NCBI GenBank assembly: GCA_934130215.1
Contig: CAKOXR010000002.1
Location: 1 to 50,038, forward strand
Reading direction: 5' to 3'
Source: an uncultured Bacilli bacterium
GTDB taxonomy: Bacteria; Bacillota_I; Bacilli_A; RF39; UBA660
Length of the DNA stretch: 50,038 nt
This document shows positions 16,432-25,460 of this stretch, one piece after another. The notes below the pieces were generated by a model. It saw only the letters and a list, made by a program, of their open reading frames with translations, ran no database searches and was not told where the DNA came from. Every line of letters starts with the position of its first letter. Within the stretch, counting starts at the first letter, position 1. Both the position numbers and the translations under genes were made by a program.

Positions 16432-18972
16432 TTGAATGGTCTTTCAAATGAAGAAGTAAAAAAATCTCGTGAAAAATATGGAACTAATGAAATAAAAAAG
16501 AAGAAAAACAAAAAAATTATCAACATTTTTGTTGATAACTTAGGTGATCCTATTATAAGGATTCTTCTTATTGCTCTTGCCGTTAAAATTATATTTTTAA
16601 TGAAAGATTTTGATTGGTATGAAACAATTGGTATTGTAATATCAATATTACTTGCATCAATTGTTTCAACTTTATCAGAGTATGGTAGTGAAAAAGCTTT
16701 TGAAAAATTAGAAAAAGAAGCTGAAGAAATAACTTCAAAAGTTATAAGAGAAAATAAATTAAATGAAATTAAATTGAATGATATTGTAAAAGGAGATACT
16801 ATACTTTTAGAAGTTGGGGATAAAGTTCCTGCTGATGGTATAATTATTAAAGGATCTATATCTTTAGATGAATCATTAATAAATGGAGAATCAAAAGAAA
16901 AAACAAAAAATTTAAATGATAATGTATATCGTGGTACTATAATAACAGAAGGACGAGCATATATGTTAGTTGAGCAAATTGGTAATAATACTACTTATGG
17001 TAAAATTGCTCAAGAACTTCAAATTGAAAGCGAAGAAAGTCCTTTAAAACTAAGATTAAGATCTCTTGCTAAAACAATAAGTAATATAGGTTATATAGGT
17101 TCATTATTAGTTTCTTTTTCATATCTTTTTAATGTTATTGTAATACATAATAATTTTAATTATACTGCTATAATAGAGACACTGACTAATTTTAGATTAA
17201 TCGCAGGATATATATTACATGCTTTAACTTTATGTGTTACAGTAATTGTTGTATCTGTTCCAGAAGGTTTACCTATGATGATTACTTTAGTACTATCTTC
17301 AAATATGAAAAAATTATTAAAATCAAATGTTTTAGTTAGAAAATTAACAGGTATAGAAACAACAGGAAGTTTAAATATATTATTTACTGATAAAACAGGT
17401 ACTTTAACAAATGGAAAATTAGAGGTTATTGGTATAATGAATCCAAATTGTGAAATAGAATCTTATCAAGATGTAATAGAAAATAAATATTTAAAAGAAA
17501 ACTTAATTTTAAATAATGAAAGTACTTATTCGTTTGAAACAAAAACAGCAATTGGATCTAATGCTACAGATAGAGCTTTAAAAGAATTTATTAAAGAAAA
17601 TAGTACTCAAATTATATTAAATAAAGAAAGTTTTTCATCCGAAAAAAAATATTCTAGTGTAACTACTATTAATAATACATATATAAAAGGAGCATATGAA
17701 AAATTATTAAATCAAACAAATAAATATATAAATAAATTTGGTTATGAAAGAAGTTTATTAAATAAAAAAATAATAATAGAAAAATTAAATCAATTATCAA
17801 ATAAAGGAATAAGAATAATAATGCTTGGAATAAAGAAAAATAATGAAATATTTCTTCAAGGTTTTGCTCTTATTCGTGATGAACCAAGAAAAACAGTTAA
17901 AGAAGCATTAGAACTTGTTGAAACAGCTGGTATTCGTACTATAATGATAACAGGAGATAGTAAAGAAACAGCAATTGCAATTGCTAAAGAATTAAATATG
18001 TTAAAAAATGATGATTATGTAATTACAAGTGAGGAACTTAATTCCTTAAATGATGAAGAAATAAAAAATATTTTACCAAAATTAAGAATTGTTGCACGAT
18101 CACTTCCAAACGATAAAACAAAATTAGTTAAAATATCACAAAGTTTGGGTTATGTAACAGGAATGACAGGAGATGGAATTAATGATGCACCAGCACTAAA
18201 AAAAGCAGATGTAGGATTTTCAATGGGTTCTGGAACAGAAGTCGCTAAAGAAGCAAGTGATATTATTATTTTAGATAATAATTTTTTATCAATAACAAAA
18301 GCAATTTTATTTGGAAGAACTATTTTTAAATCAATAAGAAAATTTATTATTTTTCAATTAACAGTAAATATATGTGCTTTAACAATATCAATAGTAGGTC
18401 CATTTATAAATATAGAATCCCCTATAACAGTAGTTCAAATGTTATGGATAAATATGGTAATGGATACATTAGCGGGATTAGCATTTTCCTACGAAGTTCC
18501 TCTAATAGAGTATATGAAAGAAAAACCAAAGAAAAAAAATGAAAAAATTTTAAATAATTATATGATAAATGAAATAATAATAACTGGTCTTTATTCATCG
18601 TTATTGTTAATATTATTTTTAAAAGTACCATTTTTTAAAAATATGTTTAGACATGATATAACAAACAAATACTTTATGACAGGTTTCTTTACTTTATTTA
18701 TTTTAATAGCTATATTCAATAGTTTTAATGCTAGAACAAGTAGAATTAATATATTAGCAGGTATAAATAAAAATCCCGTTTTTCTTGGTATTACAATTTT
18801 TATAATAACAATACAATTAATAATTATTTATTTTGGTGGAAATATCTTCAGAACTTATGGTTTAGAAATAAATGAATTTATTTTTATTATTTTTCTTGCT
18901 TTAACAGTAATTCCAGTAGATTGGCTTAGAAAATATATTCTTAAAATAAAAGGAATAGAAAAAACCGTATAA
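16432..18972 (+). CDS. Calcium-type P-type (P2) ATPase
   Basis: A cation-transporting P2 ATPase of about 846 residues. The N-terminal cation-ATPase motif (LSNEEVKKSREKYGTNEI) precedes paired membrane helices. The TGES-equivalent actuator motif reads NGESKEK, PEGLPM lies near 277-282 in helix M4, the phosphorylation site DKTGTLTNG starts at about Asp320, and the hinge TGDGINDAP is near 579. PEGLP in M4 and the overall layout fit Ca2+ (SERCA/PMR1-like) pumps, so calcium export is the best guess; Mn2+ is possible. The start is taken as TTG 16432, because GGTGAT lies three bases ahead; a TTG at 16420 is in frame but has no ribosome-binding site. Confidence 0.93.
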   Translation: MNGLSNEEVKKSREKYGTNEIKKKKNKKIINIFVDNLGDPIIRILLIALAVKIIFLMKDFDWYETIGIVISILLASIVSTLSEYGSEKAFEKLEKEAEEITSKVIRENKLNEIKLNDIVKGDTILLEVGDKVPADGIIIKGSISLDESLINGESKEKTKNLNDNVYRGTIITEGRAYMLVEQIGNNTTYGKIAQELQIESEESPLKLRLRSLAKTISNIGYIGSLLVSFSYLFNVIVIHNNFNYTAIIETLTNFRLIAGYILHALTLCVTVIVVSVPEGLPMMITLVLSSNMKKLLKSNVLVRKLTGIETTGSLNILFTDKTGTLTNGKLEVIGIMNPNCEIESYQDVIENKYLKENLILNNESTYSFETKTAIGSNATDRALKEFIKENSTQIILNKESFSSEKKYSSVTTINNTYIKGAYEKLLNQTNKYINKFGYERSLLNKKIIIEKLNQLSNKGIRIIMLGIKKNNEIFLQGFALIRDEPRKTVKEALELVETAGIRTIMITGDSKETAIAIAKELNMLKNDDYVITSEELNSLNDEEIKNILPKLRIVARSLPNDKTKLVKISQSLGYVTGMTGDGINDAPALKKADVGFSMGSGTEVAKEASDIIILDNNFLSITKAILFGRTIFKSIRKFIIFQLTVNICALTISIVGPFINIESPITVVQMLWINMVMDTLAGLAFSYEVPLIEYMKEKPKKKNEKILNNYMINEIIITGLYSSLLLILFLKVPFFKNMFRHDITNKYFMTGFFTLFILIAIFNSFNARTSRINILAGINKNPVFLGITIFIITIQLIIIYFGGNIFRTYGLEINEFIFIIFLALTVIPVDWLRKYILKIKGIEKTV

Positions 18973-19029
18973 ATCTTTACAATAAATTAAAAGTATTATA
19001 TAATCTTATTATACCGAAAGGGTGAAAAG

Positions 19030-19569
19030 ATGAAAAAATTAATACTTTTATTTAGTATTCTTATTATACTTACAGGATGTACTTCATATAAAGAAGAATC
19101 AAGAGGAAATAACAAAAATAATAAACCAATATTATTATCAACTGAACAAGCTTTAGAAATTGTTAAAGAAAGATATAAGCAAATGGAAAACTCTTATACT
19201 GAAATAATTGGTTCAACTCCAACAATATATGAAAATGAAAAAAAATATTATACTTTAACAAACTATGAAGAATTAACAAATATATATACTGAAAAAATGT
19301 TAAAAAAATACAATGAAGAAAATAATATTATAAAAAAGGATAATATATTTTACTCATATTCATTACCTAGATATAAAATAGACTATGACGAAATAACTTA
19401 TACAGAAATATCAGTAACAGAAAACAAAATAAAATATAAAGTTTTATTATATAAATGTACAGAAAAAATAGAAGAAAAATGTAAAAATTTTGCTTTAACA
19501 ACTAATCCATTTGATTTAGAAAAAATAAATGAAGAATGGAAAATAGCCAATTATAAAAATAAAGGATAA
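19030..19569 (+). CDS. Putative lipoprotein
   Basis: A 179-residue protein with a type II signal peptide: a Lys-rich start, a hydrophobic run and the lipobox LTGC, so Cys17 would be lipidated and the protein anchored outside the membrane. The mature part is Lys/Glu/Asn-rich, has two further Cys (KCTEKIEEKC, probably a disulfide), and I do not recognise its family. It starts 57 bp after the ATPase behind GAAAGGGTG, and the two could be co-transcribed. It ends in the terminator at 19561-19583. Confidence 0.85.
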   Translation: MKKLILLFSILIILTGCTSYKEESRGNNKNNKPILLSTEQALEIVKERYKQMENSYTEIIGSTPTIYENEKKYYTLTNYEELTNIYTEKMLKKYNEENNIIKKDNIFYSYSLPRYKIDYDEITYTEISVTENKIKYKVLLYKCTEKIEEKCKNFALTTNPFDLEKINEEWKIANYKNKG

Positions 19570-19583
19570 AATCCTTTATTTTT
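19561..19583. terminator. Bidirectional intrinsic terminator
   Basis: Stem AAAGGAT / ATCCTTT with loop AAA, followed by ATTTTTTT on the plus strand and by ATTTTTA on the minus strand. It serves the lipoprotein gene (whose stop codon is in the stem) and the convergent GGDEF gene (which ends in the T-run). Confidence 0.75.
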
Positions 19584-20232
19584 TTATATAAACTTTATTT
19601 TTTTGTTCTTTTTTTCCATTAACTAACATATTATCAGCATCAATCATACTATGATAAATATCTTTATCAACTTTAGAAATACCGAAAGTAACACTAACAA
19701 AAACTTCCTCTAATTTTCCATCTACTGTTTTTAGATTATAAGGTGAAGAACAAATTTTCTTTCTAATATCTTCAATTCTTTTAAAACTTTTACTACTATT
19801 TGTATCCTTTAATAAAATAACAAATTCATCTCCACCAAATCTTCCAACAAGATCACTTTTTCTTACATTTGATGAAATAATATTAGCAATCCCTTTAATT
19901 ACTTTATCAGTTTCAATATGTCCATATTTTTCATTATAATATTTTAAATTATCTATATCACAAAAAACTAAAACACAATCATTTATATTAGATAAATTAG
20001 AAATATAATCATTAAAAGATCCTTTTGTTAAAAATCCTGTTAAACTATCAACTTCCTTTTTACCATAAAAAACTAATTTATAATCATCTCCCATAATTTT
20101 AACATTTTTAGTACCAATAACATTTTGATCATCTAAAATATCATGATTTTTATAAACTAATTCATCTTTTTTATAAACACAAACAGTTTCATAAAACATT
20201 TTTAATAATTCCTCAAAAAACTCATTTTTCAT
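19576..20232 (-). CDS. GGDEF-domain diguanylate cyclase
   Basis: A 218-residue protein: a short N-terminal part (about 1-60) of no known family, then a GGDEF domain. It contains DSLTGFLTK at about 62, the metal-binding DID near 92, the active-site GGDEF at 133-137, and an inhibitory I-site RKSD at 124-127, exactly five residues before GG. All catalytic parts are present, so it should make c-di-GMP from 2 GTP under product inhibition. No membrane segment is visible. ATG 20232 is preferred over ATG 20238 because GAGG is only two bases from the latter. It lies 57 bp after a gene of unknown function and ends in a shared terminator. Confidence 0.92.
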   Translation of the reverse strand: MKNEFFEELLKMFYETVCVYKKDELVYKNHDILDDQNVIGTKNVKIMGDDYKLVFYGKKEVDSLTGFLTKGSFNDYISNLSNINDCVLVFCDIDNLKYYNEKYGHIETDKVIKGIANIISSNVRKSDLVGRFGGDEFVILLKDTNSSKSFKRIEDIRKKICSSPYNLKTVDGKLEEVFVSVTFGISKVDKDIYHSMIDADNMLVNGKKEQKNKVYIKK

Positions 20233-20289
20233 AATCATCGCCTCTAGCTAAGAATTATAATAAATTTATTAAAAAATGTAAAATTAAAA

Positions 20290-21468
20290 TCACTCATTTT
20301 TTATTAATAAATCAAACATCTTAGCTAGATCTTTTTCATTTAAATCTTCTATTTTATCTTTTGTACTATATTTTATAAAATTTGAACAAGTAATAGTTTT
20401 ATTAACATTAAAACTATTAGTTTTTAAAGAATCCATTATTATAATTTTAATATTACCAATAATATTATCTTTTGTTTCATCCAAAATATTATCTATAATT
20501 TTAATTGTTTCAATATCTTTTTTTATTTTATTATTAGAAAACAATTTTTTTCTAAACATCATAAATTCTTTATCAAATATAATTTCCTTATCAATAATTT
20601 TATTAATATAATCATTATATTTTTCTAAATCTTTTTTCAAATTATCAGAATATATTAAATCTCCAGTAACATTAACAATTTCATTTAATTTTATAAATAA
20701 ATTAACTATAAAATCATTTAAATAATTACTTAATGAATCTAAAATTTTATTTAATTCACTTTCTTTATATTTACTATTATTTATAATTAAATCTACCATA
20801 TTATTAATTATTTCATCAATTTTTAGTTTTAGTTTTTTCTCTAAATTTATAATCATATCATTTGAACTTTTTATTAAATATGAATTAGCATATTTTAGCA
20901 AAAATTTAGTATTTATTTCATATTTATCTGGACTTTCTTTACCTTTATATTCCATTATTTCATTATATTTTTTTATAACAATTTTTTTGTTTTTTTCTAA
21001 AACATTATTTAAAATATCATTTATAAATATAATAAATTCTTTTTCTTCATCCATTATTATTTGCTTAACATTTTTATATAAATAAGCATCTAATCTATTT
21101 GAAACTGTTAAATTATATAAAATAAGTTCAAAAACACCTTTTATTTCCTCTTTAACTTCTACATTTTTACTTTCAATATTTATTGAAATAATATTTTTTT
21201 GTAAAAACATAATATCATCAGGTTCATTTTTAATATTAAAAACTAAATTTTTTTGAACAAAATTATTTATATTAATTAACTTTTGATAAAATTTATTAAC
21301 AATTGGACTAACATTAATAGTAAAATTAGATTCAATATTTTCTTTTTTTAATTTATCATTAATTTCTTCTTTTATAGTTAAAGCATGATCATTAATTTTA
21401 CCCATTGTAATATTTTTATCAATAAGTAAATCAGAATTAATTTTACCAAATTCACCTTTAATATCCAT
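20290..21468 (-). CDS. Hypothetical helical protein
   Basis: A 392-residue Lys/Ile/Asn-rich protein with long predicted-helical stretches and no signal peptide, membrane segment or motif that I recognise. The order (this gene, 57 bp, then the GGDEF gene on the same strand) suggests co-transcription, so it could be a structural or regulatory partner of c-di-GMP signalling; this is inference. The ribosome-binding site TTAGGAGGG is strong. Upstream at 21483-21502 a small hairpin with a T-run precedes the ribosome-binding site. Confidence 0.75.
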   Translation of the reverse strand: MDIKGEFGKINSDLLIDKNITMGKINDHALTIKEEINDKLKKENIESNFTINVSPIVNKFYQKLININNFVQKNLVFNIKNEPDDIMFLQKNIISINIESKNVEVKEEIKGVFELILYNLTVSNRLDAYLYKNVKQIIMDEEKEFIIFINDILNNVLEKNKKIVIKKYNEIMEYKGKESPDKYEINTKFLLKYANSYLIKSSNDMIINLEKKLKLKIDEIINNMVDLIINNSKYKESELNKILDSLSNYLNDFIVNLFIKLNEIVNVTGDLIYSDNLKKDLEKYNDYINKIIDKEIIFDKEFMMFRKKLFSNNKIKKDIETIKIIDNILDETKDNIIGNIKIIIMDSLKTNSFNVNKTITCSNFIKYSTKDKIEDLNEKDLAKMFDLLIKNE

Positions 21469-21482
21469 AAACCCTCCTAATT

Positions 21483-21502
21483 AAAAAGGACTATTAAAGT
21501 CC
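21483..21502 (-). promoter_or_regulatory. Hairpin with T-run in the leader of the gene at 20290-21468
   Basis: On the minus strand GGACT-TTAAT-AGTCC is followed by TTTTT, then by the AGGAGGG ribosome-binding site. The stem is only 5 bp. It looks like a weak terminator or attenuator in the 5' untranslated region, but could be chance in AT-rich DNA. Confidence 0.35.
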
Positions 21503-21664
21503 AGAATATAAATACTAGCACTTTATATTTAACAATTATAGTTAAAGCACTATGGTTAGTATATTTTTTTTACTAGTTATATACTTAACACTATAATAGT
21601 TTTCTTAATTATAATTTATCATACAAATTTTATTTATTCAAGTTAATTTTTTAAATTTTGACAC

Positions 21665-21693
21665 TTTACTTGTCATTATATATTTTGTATAAT
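21665..21693 (+). promoter_or_regulatory. Probable promoter of the sortase gene
   Basis: -35-like TTTACT (21665-21670), 17 bases, and a perfect -10 TATAAT (21688-21693). A small inverted repeat TGACA-N7-TGTCA (21659-21675) overlaps the -35 box and could be an operator, though its arms are only 5 bp. Confidence 0.45.
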
Positions 21694-21710
21694 TATAAAA
21701 GGTGAATATA

Positions 21711-22490
21711 ATGGATAATAAATTTGATGATTTAATAAATTATATAGATAATGTATCAAATCAAAATAAAATTAAAAAAGAAAAAAATAATTTTACTAAA
21801 TTTGTAAGAACTTTTATAAGTATTTTTTCAATATTTTTATTAGTTACCTCTGGATATTTTATTAAAGTAGTACTTGATAATAATAAAGATTTTAATGAAT
21901 CAAAAAGTATTATCCGTGAACTAACTAATACAACTTCAATCAATTTTGATGAATTAAAACAAAAAAATAGTGATACAGTAGCTTGGATAACAGTACCAAA
22001 TACAGTAATAAATTATCCTGTTGTAAAAAATAATGACAATAAATTTTATTTAAAAAATGATTTTTACAAAAAACATAATATTTATGGTTGGATTTTTGCA
22101 GATTTTAGAACTTCATTTCCGAATTTATCACAAAATACAATTATTTATGGTCATAATACAAGTATTGGTATAATGTTTGGGGATTTAATAAATTTACTAG
22201 ATAAAAAATGGTATGAAAATGAAGAAAACAATTATATTTATCTAAATACAACAGAAAAAGAATACAAATTTAAAATATTTTCCGTTTATAAAATTAAAAC
22301 AACAAATGATTATATAAAAACTGATTTCTCAAATGATTTTGATGAATATATTAAAATGGTTACAGATAGAAGTTTTATAGATTTTAAAACAAACATTGAA
22401 AATGATAAAATAATAACTTTATCAACATGTTATAATACTCAAAATAGTTCTATAAAATTAGTAGTACATGCCAAAATGATTAACAATTAG
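21711..22490 (+). CDS. srtB: Class B sortase
   Basis: A 259-residue membrane-anchored transpeptidase: a cytoplasmic N-terminus, one transmembrane segment at about 34-56, then the extracellular sortase B domain. The catalytic His148 (YGHN) and Cys240 (TLSTC) are present. The position of the third catalytic residue, normally Arg in an R-x-V-x-H context, is Lys249 (IKLVVHAK). Sortases join surface proteins to the wall or to each other. ATG 21711 is chosen because AAAAGGTGA lies upstream; a GTG at 21702 is part of that ribosome-binding site. No LPxTG or NPxTN substrate is visible in the window. Confidence 0.92.
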   Translation: MDNKFDDLINYIDNVSNQNKIKKEKNNFTKFVRTFISIFSIFLLVTSGYFIKVVLDNNKDFNESKSIIRELTNTTSINFDELKQKNSDTVAWITVPNTVINYPVVKNNDNKFYLKNDFYKKHNIYGWIFADFRTSFPNLSQNTIIYGHNTSIGIMFGDLINLLDKKWYENEENNYIYLNTTEKEYKFKIFSVYKIKTTNDYIKTDFSNDFDEYIKMVTDRSFIDFKTNIENDKIITLSTCYNTQNSSIKLVVHAKMINN

Positions 22491-22560
22491 GCTTATTATT
22501 CACACATTTTATCTATTAATTGAATATATTGTAATAGATAATAAAGAAGGGGTGGATTAT

Positions 22561-22968
22561 ATGGAAAACAATTGCGGATGTATTGCTAAAATTCTAAGAG
22601 TTATAACTACACTTCAACAAAATGCTGAATGTGGAGAAACTTGTTTAGATACATGTGATCGTGGTTTTCTAGGATGTAACATAGCAACTATAGGATGTAA
22701 TACAAGACCAGTAATGATTTATACATGTGGAGGAAATGGAACACCATGGAGTATGCCAATATCAAAAGATGAGGGAGAAACTGTTACATCTAATGTTTTT
22801 AGAGTAGAAAAAGTTGATGGAAACTGTGCTACTTTTAGAGTTCTAACAACTAATACAGATGACCAAGCAGAATGTCCTTATTTAGCAACTAATTCATTTT
22901 TTACAATGGATTTAAACTGTTGTTGTGCTCTTAGATGTCTAAATGATACATGTGTTTCTTGTATTTAA
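22561..22968 (+). CDS. cotZ: CotY/CotZ/ExsY-like cysteine-rich spore coat protein
   Basis: A 135-residue protein with 16 Cys. It matches the CotZ family at VFRVEKVDGNCATFRVL (B. subtilis CotZ has a closely similar FFRVE..GSCATLSLL) and at MDLNCCCALRCLND near the C-terminus. In B. subtilis CotY and CotZ form the crosslinked spore crust, and in the B. cereus group ExsY forms the exosporium. The N-terminus CGCIAKILRVI..QQNAEC also fits. ATG 22561 is used with AAGGGGTGG upstream. The gene is followed by its own terminator, 71 bp after the sortase gene and ahead of the Trp-rich gene. Confidence 0.85.
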   Translation: MENNCGCIAKILRVITTLQQNAECGETCLDTCDRGFLGCNIATIGCNTRPVMIYTCGGNGTPWSMPISKDEGETVTSNVFRVEKVDGNCATFRVLTTNTDDQAECPYLATNSFFTMDLNCCCALRCLNDTCVSCI

Positions 22969-22993
22969 AAGAGCAGATTTTTCTGCTTTTTTA
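22968..22993 (+). terminator. Intrinsic terminator after the coat protein gene
   Basis: Stem AGCAGA / TCTGCT (22972-22977 and 22982-22987) with loop TTTT, extended by A-T pairs, followed by a T-run. It follows the stop codon at 22968 directly. Confidence 0.8.
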
Positions 22994-23046
22994 TTGTATT
23001 TTTTTACTTAATATGATAATATTATTATAAGAAAGTGAGAACAAAT

Positions 23047-24339
23047 ATGAGACTTAATTTTCAGTTAAATAGACCTAAAACAATCATAAAATATGAAGAA
23101 AAAAAAGATTATACTATTATTTATATAATTGTAATTATAATTATTCTAGGATTAATTGGTCTTATTAGTTTTAATGTATATAAAAATAATACTTGTTCAT
23201 CTATAGAAACTAAAATACTAAACAATGTAACAGAATATGCTGAAGATAATAATTTATTAAAATTAAAAGAAGGAGATTCTACTACTATAAATATTGAGGA
23301 TATTTATAATAATGGTTATCCTATTATATCAAATGGAAATAAATGTACGGGAACTGTTAAATTTACAATGGCTGAAGGTAAATTAATTAAAACTTTTGAT
23401 ATTAATGGATGTAGTTATTGTTCAACTAAAAAAAGATTTAAAAAAAATTGGAACAAATCTAATACACTTGTTAATTCAAAATTAATTGATGTTATTGTTG
23501 AATATAATTATTATAATGCTGATACATTTTATACAAAATGGACAAAATGGTATCCATCAAATGATATAGATAAAGCAGTTAATATCCAATATGGAATAAC
23601 TTTACCAAAAGATGAAAAAAAATATCCTTCTGTTCCTTCAACAGCAGAAATACTAAAATATGAAGTTGAATATGATACATATTATAGTTTTAGAGATAAA
23701 ACATGGTTATGGTATAAAAATACAAATAACGATTATAGTAATGAATGGTATTCTACAAAACCTAAAGGATTTTCAAATAAAGATGAAAATACTATAAGAT
23801 ATACTGAATGGACTGATTGGTCATTAAACTACCCAGAAGAAAAATCATATAGAAAAATTAAAACTACAACAGGTTATAGGTGGTATTATAAAGATGAAAA
23901 AAATAAAAAACATTACTGGAATGGTGGTACATATTCAACACAAAAACCAAACGAAAATTATCCATTAAATGATAATTCAACGACTATGTATTCATATAGT
24001 GATGCTACATGGAGATGGTATAATGGACAAGAAAGAAAATATAATACTCAATATTCTAAAGTAGAACTAAGAGATTATCCTTATAAAGATCCATTAATGA
24101 CTAGTTATACAAAGTGGTCTAATTGGTCTAATGAGAAACCTGAACAACTAGAAAATAGAAATATAGAATCAGATATATATTATCGTTATAGAGCTTTTTA
24201 TAGAGATATTAATTTCTTAGTACTTGATAAATTTCTTCCAAAAGATCAATTTGAAGAAAAAATAGGAACCACTATAGAAGAATTTAGACATGATAATACA
24301 AAAAAAATAAGGTATAAATACACTTATCTTTATAAGTAG
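23047..24339 (+). CDS. Membrane-anchored protein with Trp-rich W-x-x-W repeats
   Basis: A 430-residue single-pass membrane protein: a basic N-terminus, then a strong hydrophobic helix at about 23-45, with the rest outside. Residues 50-130 contain three Cys pairs or near-pairs. From about 160 on there are repeated units with an aromatic W-x-x-W core (YTKWTKWY, YTEWTDWS, YTKWSNWS), each followed by Pro-rich linkers and a Tyr/Arg-rich strand such as GYRWYY. The pattern resembles W-x-x-W modules of thrombospondin type 1 repeats and of surface proteins of gut Bacillota. ATG 23047 is preferred over GTG 23035. Not a known family; surface or spore-surface role inferred. Confidence 0.8.
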   Translation: MRLNFQLNRPKTIIKYEEKKDYTIIYIIVIIIILGLIGLISFNVYKNNTCSSIETKILNNVTEYAEDNNLLKLKEGDSTTINIEDIYNNGYPIISNGNKCTGTVKFTMAEGKLIKTFDINGCSYCSTKKRFKKNWNKSNTLVNSKLIDVIVEYNYYNADTFYTKWTKWYPSNDIDKAVNIQYGITLPKDEKKYPSVPSTAEILKYEVEYDTYYSFRDKTWLWYKNTNNDYSNEWYSTKPKGFSNKDENTIRYTEWTDWSLNYPEEKSYRKIKTTTGYRWYYKDEKNKKHYWNGGTYSTQKPNENYPLNDNSTTMYSYSDATWRWYNGQERKYNTQYSKVELRDYPYKDPLMTSYTKWSNWSNEKPEQLENRNIESDIYYRYRAFYRDINFLVLDKFLPKDQFEEKIGTTIEEFRHDNTKKIRYKYTYLYK

Positions 24340-24359
24340 TTTTTTAAACTACTTTTTTT
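24334..24359. terminator. Bidirectional intrinsic terminator
   Basis: Stem AAGTAGTTT (24334-24342) / AAACTACTT (24346-24354) with loop TTT, flanked by T-runs on either strand. It serves the Trp-rich gene (plus) and the convergent 97-residue gene (minus), whose stop lies in it. Confidence 0.8.
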
Positions 24360-24637
24360 ATATCTAAAATATCACTAAATTTTATAATTTCATTATCCAT
24401 TGTTATTAGAGATGAATTATTTCGAGCAATTATAGTAGTATTTAATTTTCTATCTTTCAAACTTATAACAACATCAGCTTTATAAACAAAATCATTTGAT
24501 TTAAAAATATCATTTATTTTTTTTAAAACATCGACTTTTTCAATATTTTTATTTATATCCATACCTTTAGAATAATAAACTCTTTCATTATTACTAAACT
24601 CCTTATCAAACTTATTAACAAATAAATTATCTCTCAT
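24344..24637 (-). CDS. Hypothetical protein (97 aa)
   Basis: A small charged protein with no signal peptide, membrane helix or motif that I recognise. It starts at ATG 24637 behind TAGGTGATT, 12 bp after the stop of the DUF368 gene, so the two are probably co-transcribed. It ends in the bidirectional terminator. Codon use looks like that of the neighbours. Confidence 0.75.
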   Translation of the reverse strand: MRDNLFVNKFDKEFSNNERVYYSKGMDINKNIEKVDVLKKINDIFKSNDFVYKADVVISLKDRKLNTTIIARNNSSLITMDNEIIKFSDILDIKKVV

Positions 24638-24648
24638 TTAATCACCTA

Positions 24649-25428
24649 TTATAAATTATTCATTTTTTTTGATAATATGATACCTATTACTAATAATATT
24701 TCACCAATTATAATATCTTTTAGAGTTCTATTAACAGTAAATGTATTTAAATACATAAGAAAGAGTGTTGAAAAAGTTAAAGCTTTAACTATAACCATAA
24801 AAATAACAGGATGCTTTTTCAATATATAAAGTATTATTTTTGAAACAACAATTATTCCAATTATTATTCCAATTACAAAAGGTATAAAAATTGAAATATT
24901 TCTAAAAGGATTACTTAATATTTCAAGTATTAAATCATATTTTTTTAAAACAATAAATATAGCAGTTCCACTTATACCAGGAATAATAGTTGATAAAGCT
25001 TCAATTATTCCAAGAATTATATATGTTAAAAACCCATCATTAAGTTTTATATTAAAAGATAATTTATTAATTAAAATAACAAATAAAAATATTGTAATAA
25101 AAATAATAATTTTATAAATTTTTTTATTTTTAAAATCATTAAATGAATAATCAATAGATCCAATAATTAAACCAATAAAAAGTAATAATACCGAAAAATA
25201 ATACTTATTAATCAAAACTTTTATAATATTACTAAATAAAATAATTGAAATAATACTACCAGATAATACTTGAAATAAAAATGAAAAATTTTTTTTAAAA
25301 TTTTTAAATAAACTATTTATACTTTCTAAAATATCTGTATAAATACCCATTGATATAGCTATTAAAGAACCACTAACACCAGGTAATATTTTACCAATTC
25401 CAATTATTAATCCTTTAATAAATAACAC
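24649..25428 (-). CDS. DUF368 family membrane protein (undecaprenyl-phosphate transporter-like)
   Basis: A polytopic protein of about 259 residues, with two halves that repeat a Pro-Gly-x-Ser-Gly signature: ILPGVSGSLIAISMGIY near the N-terminus and IIPGISGTAIFIVLKKYDL in the middle. These are the diagnostic inverted repeats of DUF368, whose members include the PopT transporter that recycles undecaprenyl phosphate. The start is taken as GTG 25428, because GGTGAT lies three bases before it. A TTG at 25443 is in frame without a ribosome-binding site. It lies downstream of prs. Confidence 0.82.
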   Translation of the reverse strand: MLFIKGLIIGIGKILPGVSGSLIAISMGIYTDILESINSLFKNFKKNFSFLFQVLSGSIISIILFSNIIKVLINKYYFSVLLLFIGLIIGSIDYSFNDFKNKKIYKIIIFITIFLFVILINKLSFNIKLNDGFLTYIILGIIEALSTIIPGISGTAIFIVLKKYDLILEILSNPFRNISIFIPFVIGIIIGIIVVSKIILYILKKHPVIFMVIVKALTFSTLFLMYLNTFTVNRTLKDIIIGEILLVIGIILSKKMNNL

Positions 25429-25460
25429 ATTATCACCATTCAAGTTTATTCAAATAATAA

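Noticed and set aside
21483..21700. Riboswitch in front of the gene at 20290 or of the sortase gene
   Set aside because: Only one 5-bp hairpin with a T-run was seen and no conserved riboswitch core.
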